From Gammaproteobacteria bacterium (GTDB taxonomy: Bacteria > Pseudomonadota > Gammaproteobacteria > Pseudomonadales > Azotimanducaceae), in contig JAPOXV010000026.1 in assembly GCA_026706935.1 (NCBI GenBank), positions 339,721 through 403,720 on the forward strand: 64,000 nucleotides of DNA, given 5' to 3'. The notes beneath the pieces were generated by a model, which had not been told where the DNA came from, ran no database searches, and worked only from the letters and a program-made list of their open reading frames with translations. This document shows, one piece after another, positions 43,920 to 52,704 of the stretch (position 1 is the first letter of the stretch; every line of letters starts with the position of its first letter). Made by a program: the position numbers and the translations under genes.

Positions 43920-44747
43920 CTAGTCTTCTTCTTCGTAGTCCTTGGAGTGCAAGGCTCGCTGCATCCGCGTTAAGGCATCGCGTTGTCGCGAAAGCTCAAT
44001 CTCACCATATTCCGTCTCGGGTTTAGGCAGCAAGTCAAAGTGACCGAAGTTGTCCTCGCCATGGACGAGTACGGCAGTGTCGCGAACTTTGGTTTGCTTG
44101 ACGTGGGTCGCACAATACCTCAAAACCATGCCGATTCGTCGATCAGTCGTCTGATTCGGCGTTGAGCCGTGGATTAGACGCACGTGATGTAACGACATTT
44201 CCCCAGCAGAGAGAGGAGAAAGCACAACGCTCTTCTCGTCGATATCGCCGTTGATGACTTGCCCACGAGACAAGAGGTTGTCCTCACCAAAGGTATCCTC
44301 GTGGTAACGGACTTCCTCCAAATGACTGCCTGGCACGAATTTCATGGGTCCGGTCGCCGCTGAGGCGTCCGATAGCGCTACCCAGGCCGTCACGACGTCA
44401 TGAGGTTCCAGACCCCAATACGTAGCGTCCTGGTGGTAACTTACGAATTTTTGGTCGAGAGGTTCTTTGATAAACCAATTAAGCGACCATAGGAGTACGT
44501 TCGACCCCAATACGTCAGAAATTGGGTCGACGATGCGCGGATCGTGTACCACGTCCCAAGCCCAATCTGCAATCAGATGGAGATCAGTGATGTGCAACTT
44601 GGCGCGGTCTGGACCGAAACGGGTCTCAACGGCTTCGAACTCCCGCCGCAGTTCCGCCGTTTCCGTCTCACTGTAGACACGAATGGGCGTATAGAACCCA
44701 TTCTCCTGAAAGCTACGAACCTCGTCCGCATTCAGGTGTGCACTCAT
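43920..44747 (-). CDS. Phytanoyl-CoA dioxygenase family protein
   Basis: 275 residues. Metal motif H105-Q-D107 ('SYHQDATYWGL'), 'MKFVPGSH' and distal H193 ('RLIHGSTPNQT') with Arg at about 203-204. The HQD motif with the following aromatic 'TYW' is the common PhyH form. The reductase gene lies 67 bases upstream in the same orientation, so it may feed the same pathway. The substrate is unknown. Confidence 0.9.
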   Translation of the reverse strand: MSAHLNADEVRSFQENGFYTPIRVYSETETAELRREFEAVETRFGPDRAKLHITDLHLIADWAWDVVHDPRIVDPISDVLGSNVLLWSLNWFIKEPLDQKFVSYHQDATYWGLEPHDVVTAWVALSDASAATGPMKFVPGSHLEEVRYHEDTFGEDNLLSRGQVINGDIDEKSVVLSPLSAGEMSLHHVRLIHGSTPNQTTDRRIGMVLRYCATHVKQTKVRDTAVLVHGEDNFGHFDLLPKPETEYGEIELSRQRDALTRMQRALHSKDYEEED

Positions 44748-44814
44748 GCGAAAACTGTCCGTTACTTACGCAACGGACACCTTTGTCGATCTCTCGCGCT
44801 ATTCAACGCTAAGT

Positions 44815-45891
44815 CTATACGTGGTGGCTAAATCCTTCACGCAAAACTGGCTTGACCTTTGCGACGGACAACAATGACTCGACACAATCTCTCAACGACA
44901 CTTCAAACGGTCGAAACTCGATACCGATTAGATCCCGAATCCGGTCATTTCGAAGATCGGCTTTAGCCCAGATACCGCGAAATTCCGCTTCGCGAGCCTG
45001 GTGACGCTCCGGATGGTTGTCGGTAACTTCCGGCGTGGCATGCCCGATTTCTGGCAAGATCTCGTCGATCATGGCACAGATTTCTTCGACCTTCGGCGTG
45101 TCTGTCGACCATGCGATGTAGCGTTCCCCATTCTTCACGAAGACGCTCTCGAGTACGCCAATATGACACAACGCGTCGTCGCGTACGTCGACGGTCATCC
45201 ACGGGCGGTACACGCCATTTTGGAAGTACTTGCCCGTGAGCATCATTTCTACGTTGTGTTGCCAGGGACCCATGTCCTTCTGATGTGCGGACTGGATCGG
45301 TCCAACGTTATCGGCAGGGCATACCGTAACCGCATCCCACTCACCGCCACTTTCTGCCGCAGCATCGGAGAAAGTTCGTTGCGCGAGCACCTTACCCATC
45401 GAATAGCCTTGACGGTCTGGTGTACGTCGTTCGTTCAATTCATCCGGGTAGCGATCTTCATAGAGCGTTGGTCGCCGCTCAATTTCATTCAGGTCCATCT
45501 CCGAAATGACCGCCGCGATACTGGATGTGACCACGACCCTGCCGACAGTGCGCGACTTGTTGACGCTTTCGATCATGTGATCACAGACCATTTTGACGTA
45601 ATCTTGGTCGTTGTAATTACTCACATGAGATACATGTGCAACACCATGACAACCTGCGAAAATGTCGTCAAATACACCAGGATCATCCAGATTGGCGGAG
45701 TGGAGTGTCAATCGACCAGATGCATACCCCGGCATGTTGCGTAAAAAAGCACATCGGTTGTCGTCATTGACATCACGGACGCAGGCTCGGACTCGGTAAC
45801 CCTTGTCAAGTAACAGGCGTACGACCCAACTTCCAATAAATCCAGCAGAACCCGTCACCGCGACGGTACCGCCCTTTGGGATTGCAGGCAT
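44815..45891 (-). CDS. NAD-dependent epimerase/dehydratase family reductase (dihydroflavonol reductase-like)
   Basis: 358 residues from the ATG at 45891, which has an AAGGA ribosome-binding site; an upstream ATG at 45939 lacks one. Extended short-chain dehydrogenase: Rossmann 'VTGSAGFIGSWVVRLLLDKG', 'GCHGVAHVSHVSN' and the Y-x3-K catalytic pair in 'GYSMGKVLAQRTF'. The subgroup resembles dihydroflavonol-4-reductase and ketone reductases. Upstream of, and in line with, the PhyH gene at 43920. Confidence 0.88.
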   Translation of the reverse strand: MPAIPKGGTVAVTGSAGFIGSWVVRLLLDKGYRVRACVRDVNDDNRCAFLRNMPGYASGRLTLHSANLDDPGVFDDIFAGCHGVAHVSHVSNYNDQDYVKMVCDHMIESVNKSRTVGRVVVTSSIAAVISEMDLNEIERRPTLYEDRYPDELNERRTPDRQGYSMGKVLAQRTFSDAAAESGGEWDAVTVCPADNVGPIQSAHQKDMGPWQHNVEMMLTGKYFQNGVYRPWMTVDVRDDALCHIGVLESVFVKNGERYIAWSTDTPKVEEICAMIDEILPEIGHATPEVTDNHPERHQAREAEFRGIWAKADLRNDRIRDLIGIEFRPFEVSLRDCVESLLSVAKVKPVLREGFSHHV

Positions 45892-45977
45892 GCGATTTCC
45901 TTTTTCTGTTAATGAATTTGCGCCGCTTATGGTATTCACGCCTTCTGCACCAGCGACCGCGAAATCGCTGAACTAGC

Positions 45978-46964
45978 ATGACGAAACGAGCTTCTGAAGC
46001 GCACGCTAAGGTTCTGGTTTCTCTCGGTTGGACGCCGTTCTTCGACAAACAAATCACAGATACGTCTGGCAACCTCGAACCAGCGCGCGTGCTTTCAATC
46101 AGCCGCAAGTCATTTGAAATCCAATCTGCCAACTTGCGGCAAACAATTAAGATGGGCGACGCGCCTCAACTTGCTCAGATTCCTACCCCCGGCGATTGGC
46201 TGTTGTGTGACGCGACCACTCACGAACCGGTATCGGTGTTGAACCGCAAAAACGTACTGCAGCGTCGCCGAAGCGGCCAGGAACGCCGTGCGCAGACCAT
46301 GCTCGCAAACTTCGAACGCATCTTTCTCGTAGTTTCTGCTAATCAAAACTTCAACGAGTCTCGGCTCGAAAGAGGTATGGTGCTCGCGGCACAAAGTGGC
46401 GTGGAAGCCACAATCGTCCTTACCAAAATCGATTTGTGCAAGGACTTGGCGGAGGTTCAAACGCGTCTTCATCAAGTTCCAAGACTACCCCCTGTCCATG
46501 AAGTAGACGCGCGAGATAAACGTTCATGTCAGTCGTTAGTTTCGCTTCTATATCCCGGCGAGACCGCTGCACTACTAGGTTCCTCAGGCGTTGGTAAGTC
46601 CACGCTAATCAATACATTTATTGGTGAAAGACGGCAGGCGACGCGAGCCATTCGCGATCAGGATGCTAAAGGTCGGCACACCACCACGCGACGAACGTTG
46701 ATTCAAATCCCTTCCGGTGCATTGGTGGTCGATAACCCAGGCGTGCGGGAGCTAGGTATCGTTGGAGGCGAGGACGCCGTAGCGTCTGTTTTCGAAGATA
46801 TTTCAGATCTGGCGACGCAGTGTCGCTTTAACAACTGTGAGCACGGCCCAGAACCTGACTGCGCTATACAGAACGCTTTGCAGCAAGGGGATCTAACTCA
46901 GCGACGATTCAATAGTTACGTCAAATTGCGCCAAGAAGCGCGGCCAAACTCCCCGTATTCCTAA
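45978..46964 (+). CDS. rsgA: Ribosome small-subunit GTPase RsgA
   Basis: 328 residues. Circularly permuted GTPase: an N-terminal OB-type domain, then G4 'LTKIDLC', G1 'GSSGVGKST' and G3 'DNPGVREL', followed by a C-terminal zinc motif ('CRFNNCEHGPEPDC'). It acts late in 30S subunit assembly. Normally near orn or psd; here it starts 86 bases from the divergent reductase. Confidence 0.95.
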   Translation: MTKRASEAHAKVLVSLGWTPFFDKQITDTSGNLEPARVLSISRKSFEIQSANLRQTIKMGDAPQLAQIPTPGDWLLCDATTHEPVSVLNRKNVLQRRRSGQERRAQTMLANFERIFLVVSANQNFNESRLERGMVLAAQSGVEATIVLTKIDLCKDLAEVQTRLHQVPRLPPVHEVDARDKRSCQSLVSLLYPGETAALLGSSGVGKSTLINTFIGERRQATRAIRDQDAKGRHTTTRRTLIQIPSGALVVDNPGVRELGIVGGEDAVASVFEDISDLATQCRFNNCEHGPEPDCAIQNALQQGDLTQRRFNSYVKLRQEARPNSPYS

Positions 46965-47040
46965 TGTAACGTCGCGACTAGTGCGAACCAATTCGTATAA
47001 CTTAACGGGCTCATGAGCGCGTTTAGATGGGGCGTGCCCG

Positions 47041-49692
47041 ATGGTATCAATTAACGCTCGTCGTGCCTATTTCGCGGCCGCGATGGTGGCTCTGATCAGC
47101 GGTTGTGGTGGCGGAGGCGGTCCTGCTCCCACAGCACCTCCACCTACCGCACCTCCGACGAGCGATACCGTTCCTCCCTCGACCAGCCTTACGAGCGTTC
47201 CACCTTCACCCACTAATCAGACGACTGCCGAATTCCTGTTCGGCAGTAACGAAGCGGGTTCTACTTTCGAGTGTCAACTTGACGGCGGCACGATCACCAG
47301 TTGCATTTCACCACATACAGAATCTGATCTTAGCGAAGGGGAACACACGTTCCGCGTACGTGCCACCGACGCTGCTGGAAATACCGACGCAACGTGGGCC
47401 ACGGTTACGTGGTACGTGGACCTCACGAGCCCTACGCTCCGGCTCGTAAGCCGACCTCTCGCGACGACACCGTCCAATCGGGCGATCTTTCATTTTGTGG
47501 CTTCGGAGGAAGAAACCACGTTGGAATGTCAGCGCGACGAATTAGACGCGGTGAGTTGCACTAATCCTTGGATTCTCCCAGGAATCGTTCAAGGCGATCA
47601 CTCGATCAGCGTAACTGCAACGGATCCCGCAGGAAATGTCAGCGATCCGGTTACGTTTGATTGGACCATCGCGCCAAACACGACACCCTCGCACGATATC
47701 GACGGTACTGTAACTATTACCGACGGCGAACCGGGTGGACTTTGGGTAATCGCTCAAACGACGGATACACCGACGCCGTTCCGGAAGATAGTGGTAACCG
47801 CGGATGATGGCCGTTTCGTGATCCCTGATGTACCTAGCGACGCGGCATATCGAGTCTGGCTGCGCGGGTATGGCATTGAAGACTCTGATGAATACTGGGC
47901 TCGAAGCGAACACGTCGTCGATTTCGAGATTTCGCTAGCGTCGACGCCACAAGCAGCTGCCCAATCCTTTCCTGCTAACTATTGGTTGTCGATGATCAAC
48001 CTTCCCGATCCGTCCGAATTTCCTGGTACAGGGTCAAACGGGCTCGGAATTCAAATGGAATACCAAGGCGACTGGGTCGATGGCGTGAAAGACCGTTGCC
48101 AGCTCTGCCACCAAATGGGACATGTTTTTACTCGGGTGTTTCCAGAAGACGCGGACTATGCGAGTACCCGAGCCGGTTGGGACGCACGCGTTCGACTCGG
48201 CGAACAGATGAACAATCAAATGAACGCGATGGGGCGTCAGCGGTCCCTCGATGTGTTTGTCGATTGGACCGACCGCATCGATGCCGGAGAAGTACCGCCG
48301 ACACCGCCTCGTCCTTCTGAGTACCCAGAACAAAACATCGTCATTAGTCAATGGACTTGGACCGATCCAGGCGTTTTCGTGCACGACAACATCTCTACTG
48401 ATAAGCGACACCCCGATCTTGAGCGCTACAGCTACGGTCGAGTATTCGGCGTTTCGCAATCCCACGCCAAGATGCCCGCTACGAATCCGGGAAACAATCA
48501 AACCGAAGATCTGTTTATGGACAACCTCGCACGAAATGGCAACGCGTGGAACATTCACAACCCGATGCTGGACGAAATCGGGATCCTATGGACTACTTCG
48601 TCGGTCAGGCGGGACCAAAACCCGGACTGGTGTTTTAATCCTGATTCGCCAAACGAATCAATAAGGCGATTTCCTATCAGTCAGAGTGGTCGACAGCTTG
48701 CTTTCTATGACCTCAACAATCAAGAAACGCAGTCCATCGATACGTGTTACGCCACCCACCACCTGCAATTCGAAGAAGTCGGAAACGGCAATCGCCTTTG
48801 GACGAGCGGCGATTTCTATGTTATCGGATGGCTGGATACAGAGAAGTATCTAGAACTTCGCGCGAACGACGATCCGAATGCCGCACGAGATTCGCAAGGG
48901 TGGTGTCCAGTTGTTCTGGACCATAACGGTGACGGTGAGCTCGGCGAATACACCAGTGCATTCGAACCGTTGGATCCGACCAAGGATGCTCAGCAGTATG
49001 GATTTGCATACGGCATCATCCCAAATCCGCACGACGGGTCGGTTTGGTTTACGCAACCCTACCCCAATCGTGTTCCAGGACAGATTCTTCGTCTCGATCC
49101 TGAAACCTGTTTAACGGAGAAATACCACCCACCGTACGACGGTTCCGGAGTCCCTCCGGAGGATTGGGGGTTTAGCCCCCGCGGAATCGATATCGACGAC
49201 AACGGGATACTCTGGACTGCCCTGAGCGGTAGCGGCCATATTGCGAATTTCGACCGATCCAAGTGCAGTATCCTCAACGGGCCTGAAGCCACGGGTCACC
49301 ACTGTCCGGAGGGTTGGACGCTCTATCCAACGCCAGGACCAAATTTCGCGAACGCACAAACCGGTGGTAGCGCCGATTTCCATTACTACATTTGGGTCGA
49401 CCAGGACAACGTCTTCGGTCTCGGACGCAACGTGCCAATTGCAAACGGCACTAACTCCGACTCATTACTTGCTCTCATACCTGAGACTGGACAGATCGTG
49501 ACGATTCGCGTGCCATATCCACTCGGTTTTTACCAACGGGGATTAGACGGGCGAATTGACAATCCGGACGCTGGATGGAAGGGAAGAGCGTTGTGGGCGA
49601 GCAACAATACCAGCGTTCTTCAGCTCATTGAAGACACCGGGCGCGGCGACATCATGAAATTCCAGTTACGCGACCATCCGTTAGACGAATAG
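47041..49692 (+). CDS. Large haem-containing lipoprotein with Ig-like and lyase-type propeller domains
   Basis: 883 residues. The lipobox Cys is C22 (I-S-G-C) followed by a Gly/Pro-rich linker. Two Ig-like repeats (about 45-130 and 135-225, each with Cys pairs and 'ATDAAGN/ATDPAGN') precede a carboxypeptidase-regulatory-like beta sandwich (about 230-305). One haem motif C353-x2-C356-H357 follows, and residues about 600-880 look like a streptogramin-lyase-type six-bladed propeller ('GIDIDDNGILWTALSGSG'). Probably outer-membrane anchored. Parallel to the lipoprotein at 14788 in pairing a propeller with c-type haem. Confidence 0.75.
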   Translation: MVSINARRAYFAAAMVALISGCGGGGGPAPTAPPPTAPPTSDTVPPSTSLTSVPPSPTNQTTAEFLFGSNEAGSTFECQLDGGTITSCISPHTESDLSEGEHTFRVRATDAAGNTDATWATVTWYVDLTSPTLRLVSRPLATTPSNRAIFHFVASEEETTLECQRDELDAVSCTNPWILPGIVQGDHSISVTATDPAGNVSDPVTFDWTIAPNTTPSHDIDGTVTITDGEPGGLWVIAQTTDTPTPFRKIVVTADDGRFVIPDVPSDAAYRVWLRGYGIEDSDEYWARSEHVVDFEISLASTPQAAAQSFPANYWLSMINLPDPSEFPGTGSNGLGIQMEYQGDWVDGVKDRCQLCHQMGHVFTRVFPEDADYASTRAGWDARVRLGEQMNNQMNAMGRQRSLDVFVDWTDRIDAGEVPPTPPRPSEYPEQNIVISQWTWTDPGVFVHDNISTDKRHPDLERYSYGRVFGVSQSHAKMPATNPGNNQTEDLFMDNLARNGNAWNIHNPMLDEIGILWTTSSVRRDQNPDWCFNPDSPNESIRRFPISQSGRQLAFYDLNNQETQSIDTCYATHHLQFEEVGNGNRLWTSGDFYVIGWLDTEKYLELRANDDPNAARDSQGWCPVVLDHNGDGELGEYTSAFEPLDPTKDAQQYGFAYGIIPNPHDGSVWFTQPYPNRVPGQILRLDPETCLTEKYHPPYDGSGVPPEDWGFSPRGIDIDDNGILWTALSGSGHIANFDRSKCSILNGPEATGHHCPEGWTLYPTPGPNFANAQTGGSADFHYYIWVDQDNVFGLGRNVPIANGTNSDSLLALIPETGQIVTIRVPYPLGFYQRGLDGRIDNPDAGWKGRALWASNNTSVLQLIEDTGRGDIMKFQLRDHPLDE

Positions 49693-49736
49693 GCAGGTCT
49701 GACTGCCAAGAATGCCTACGAGTAAGTTCTGCGCAC

Positions 49737-50150
49737 TTGTACTTTCCATCCCATCCAAACATACCAACCAATGCACTCACCTGGCGATTCACTCAGGCTC
49801 GAGGACCCGGCGGTCAACACGTCAACAAGGTGGCGACTGCTGTTACCTTACGCGTGTCGGTCGACGCACTTCACGTGAAACCGGAAGTTCGTCAGAGAAT
49901 GTTGGATTTAGCATTGGTTATTAACGCCGACGAACGTGAAATCGTGATCCGTTCGTCGGTCCATCGAAGTCAGTGGCAGAACCGCATTGAAGCATGGCAC
50001 CAATTGCTCGCTTTACTTGAGAAGGCGTCACTCGAACGCAAAGCACGGATTCCAACCAAACCTACAGCTGCGTCTAAGCGCAGGCGATTAGACATGAAGA
50101 GCCGTCAGGCTTCAGTAAAAACCAATCGACGGAAGCCAATTCTCGACTAG
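49737..50150 (+). CDS. arfB: Peptidyl-tRNA hydrolase ArfB (ribosome rescue)
   Basis: 137 residues. The catalytic G-G-Q is in 'ARGPGGQHVNKVATAV'. The C-terminal tail is basic, 'KAAS-KRRR ... KTNRRKP', as needed to enter the empty mRNA channel of stalled ribosomes. The start is a TTG; the ATG at 49712 is in a different frame. Upstream of the GGQ only about 24 residues remain, which fits the family length. Confidence 0.9.
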   Translation: MYFPSHPNIPTNALTWRFTQARGPGGQHVNKVATAVTLRVSVDALHVKPEVRQRMLDLALVINADEREIVIRSSVHRSQWQNRIEAWHQLLALLEKASLERKARIPTKPTAASKRRRLDMKSRQASVKTNRRKPILD

Positions 50151-50183
50151 CTTTTGCTACGAGCAGTGCTTGAGCGTGTGCAT

Positions 50184-52010
50184 TCAGAGTGCCTGGTTCT
50201 CCATTTGTGGATACTGCGCCGGGAAAAGCACTGACACCAACTTAATTGTGTTTGTACCAGCAACTTCTATGTCGTTCACGGAAATCACCTCGTCCGCGCT
50301 TTCGCTTCCCAAGATGAGCTGCGAAATCGATTGATCGCCACTGATGCTATTCGAAGCGCTAAACCCGTCGATCACGTGTATTCCCGCATCGTCAATGACG
50401 AGCGTTATCTCTGTTGAAGCGCACTCCTCTCGCAGTCGAATCGACAGCGTTCCACGCCATTCAGCGAACCCTGACCGTAGCAGCCGCTCCTTTAGTAGCG
50501 GCGAGAGCTTGATCATTAGTGACTTTAAGTTGACGGTTTTAGCAACATACCATCGAGATCTTCCGGCTCTAGCGGCCGTGAACAGACGGCTGGAACCAAT
50601 CTGTCGAAGCGCTACGCCGACCGCACTCTTATAGTGAAGTCGATCGAAGTAGCACTCGTGGCAATGTTCGGCGTCAGCAACTGACCGTAGAACGGCTAGA
50701 CATGTCTTCGCATCGCCCGCGACTTCATCCACCCAAAAACGCTCATCTCCAGGCCCAGGACTGCCGCTGATATAGCCCGCGATCTTGTCATTCTCGTGTC
50801 GCCATAGGTAAATCGTGAATTCCCCAGGATGCTTGTTCTTACGGTAGGTCGGTCTCCGAGCCGTTCCCGTCAATCCAGCGTTCGAAGAGTTATAGATCGA
50901 AGCTAGTTCGTCCCGGTGTTTCGCTTCTATTTTTTCGATTCGCGGTACTTCGGTTACGGGTAAATCAGCAACACTTACTCGCCATTGCAGCGCACGCCAA
51001 CCTAGCGTAAACCCATGTCGCAACCAGAACTGTTCATCATCAAATGTCACTACCAGGTCGTAACCCGCTTCAGACATCGATTGCATGGCATCCGGAACAA
51101 TTCGATCCAGGGTGTTCAACCGCCGATTTCCTCGTTGGGCATCAAACACATCCCCATTGATTCCCGCAGCGCGTACGTCAACAGTGCCGATCTGCATGGT
51201 TAAGTCGTAAACAATCAGCGCTGCGACTGGTCCCCGTTCATTGCTGTCACGCTCAAAGGCAACGCGAGATGCGCTCCAGTCAACATGACTGTCTGACAAT
51301 CGACCCGCTCGCCATTCGTTACGACTTGGATGATCTTCGGCTTCAAATAAGGTGTACACGCTAGGTGCATCTTTTTCACGATCGAGGGCGGTAAATCGCA
51401 GCACGTTGTCGCTGAACTCCTTGCTCTGTGACGGTTTACGTTCATTTAAGAATCGCTTTGCCAAGTTTGCCGTACTCCTTCTCAGTTTAGGTTTGGCGTC
51501 ATGCAAGCGCTTTTTGACAGTTGTGATCGGTAAGTTAAGGAACTCCGCGACTTGGCGACTCGATTGTTCGCCAATGTAATAGAGCGTGACGACATCTCGC
51601 TGTTTTTGAGGCAGCGAGGCGATGGCTCGATGCACGAGATCTGATATTTCACCTTGTTCGAGCGCATCGAGAGGTGAAGGGGCGTCAATCATCCACCCTT
51701 CGTCTTGCTCTTCGAGCGGAACGTCGATGCGGCGTTGTCGGCTTATTCGATCACAGTGCTTTCGCACGACAGTGCGTAACCACGGAACGAAGGCGCTTGG
51801 TGTTCTCAATGTTTCTAGTTCGATGAAAACAGCCACTAACGCTTCTTGTGCCGCATCCTCCGCCAGCTGAAAGTCCTTCAACAAAGAGAACGCGTAACCA
51901 ACCGACATGTCTTGAAATCGCGACACGAGATCACGAAAAGCCTCATGTTCGCCTTCTTGTGCGCGTTCGACTGTTTCGGTCAACGAAGCTCGTTTCAACC
52001 GAGATGTCAT
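50184..52010 (-). CDS. ECF sigma factor fused to an Eis-like GNAT acetyltransferase
   Basis: 608 residues from the ATG at 52010 (a TTG at 52067 would add 19). Residues about 10-160 are an ECF sigma: region 2 'QLAEDAAQEALVAVFIEL', region 4 'LPQKQRDVVTLYYIGEQSSRQVAEFLNLP'. From about 205 the protein resembles Eis acetyltransferases: a first GNAT domain ('VAFERDSNERGPVAALIVYD' stretch, described in parts; 'RHGFTLGWR'), a second GNAT-like domain ('KIAGYISG'), and a C-terminal SCP2-like sterol-carrier domain (about 500-608, 'ITLVIDDAGIHVIDG'). I know of no standard family with this order. No anti-sigma gene is adjacent. Confidence 0.82.
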   Translation of the reverse strand: MTSRLKRASLTETVERAQEGEHEAFRDLVSRFQDMSVGYAFSLLKDFQLAEDAAQEALVAVFIELETLRTPSAFVPWLRTVVRKHCDRISRQRRIDVPLEEQDEGWMIDAPSPLDALEQGEISDLVHRAIASLPQKQRDVVTLYYIGEQSSRQVAEFLNLPITTVKKRLHDAKPKLRRSTANLAKRFLNERKPSQSKEFSDNVLRFTALDREKDAPSVYTLFEAEDHPSRNEWRAGRLSDSHVDWSASRVAFERDSNERGPVAALIVYDLTMQIGTVDVRAAGINGDVFDAQRGNRRLNTLDRIVPDAMQSMSEAGYDLVVTFDDEQFWLRHGFTLGWRALQWRVSVADLPVTEVPRIEKIEAKHRDELASIYNSSNAGLTGTARRPTYRKNKHPGEFTIYLWRHENDKIAGYISGSPGPGDERFWVDEVAGDAKTCLAVLRSVADAEHCHECYFDRLHYKSAVGVALRQIGSSRLFTAARAGRSRWYVAKTVNLKSLMIKLSPLLKERLLRSGFAEWRGTLSIRLREECASTEITLVIDDAGIHVIDGFSASNSISGDQSISQLILGSESADEVISVNDIEVAGTNTIKLVSVLFPAQYPQMENQAL

Positions 52011-52233
52011 GTTGGGTGTACTTTCTTTCACTAGGTCTTTTAAAGAACTTGCTAACGAGAGACCCAATTAGGCGAAAGAAAGATACCGTTTATTCAGAAC
52101 GAACGCATTCTGGACTTAAACAGCTTGACATATCGCATGCGTAAACTGACACACGCCTATAGGAATGTTGCAATAGACGGATGAGTGTCGTATTGAATAA
52201 ATCTCGACGACGACAGCCCTCAGCGTGATGAAT

Positions 52234-52243
52234 AGAGATCTCT
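52234..52243 (+). promoter_or_regulatory. Palindrome over the ribosome-binding region of the 52247 gene
   Basis: AGAGATCTCT is a perfect 10-bp palindrome ending three bases before the GTG start and covering the place of the Shine-Dalgarno sequence. A similar GAGATCTC core lies before the gene at 14495. Confidence 0.25.
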
Positions 52244-52246
52244 GAA

Positions 52247-52609
52247 GTGTCAGAAAACAGAGATCTTGAAGCGAACGACGTTCTACCAGTAATCGCCGCA
52301 TCGTTGGCTACATTTGGCACCGTAATGTCAGTATGGCCTAATGAACCCGATTGGTCCAGCGCCGTCATGGCATGTGTCGCAACTGGGTATTGGAGTACCG
52401 TAATTCTGGAACGAGCGAAACGTCGTGCACAAAAGACTGACTCCAACGAAGCCGCGCTTGACCCAAACTTCCTGTTCCGTTTTGAAGCCGTTTTCGCACT
52501 CGCTTACACAATACTCACTATTGTCTGGACGTTTGTCGTCGGGTTTTTGTGGATTGCATTGGCAGTTGTGCCTGCCCTTTACTGGTATTGCATTTTTAAA
52601 TATTTGTAA
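52247..52609 (+). CDS. Small membrane protein of unknown function
   Basis: 120 residues with predicted transmembrane segments at about 10-30 (weak), 70-95 and 98-118. The start is GTG. I do not recognise the family; basic residues in the 50s-60s suggest an inside loop. The gene is isolated between the sigma-Eis gene and the convergent histidine kinase. Confidence 0.55.
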   Translation: MSENRDLEANDVLPVIAASLATFGTVMSVWPNEPDWSSAVMACVATGYWSTVILERAKRRAQKTDSNEAALDPNFLFRFEAVFALAYTILTIVWTFVVGFLWIALAVVPALYWYCIFKYL

Positions 52610-52704
52610 AACACAAAATCGCCAAGTCAATTGAACGACTAAATTTCTTAAATATGATGCACGCTACCTACTTGTAACTGGTTGAATCGTTCCTTCTACA
52701 CAAA

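Noticed and set aside
45001-45744. 247-residue plus-strand open frame
   Set aside because: It lies entirely opposite the reductase gene, is rich in Arg, His and Val, and has no recognisable motif, while the minus-strand frame has clear dehydrogenase motifs.
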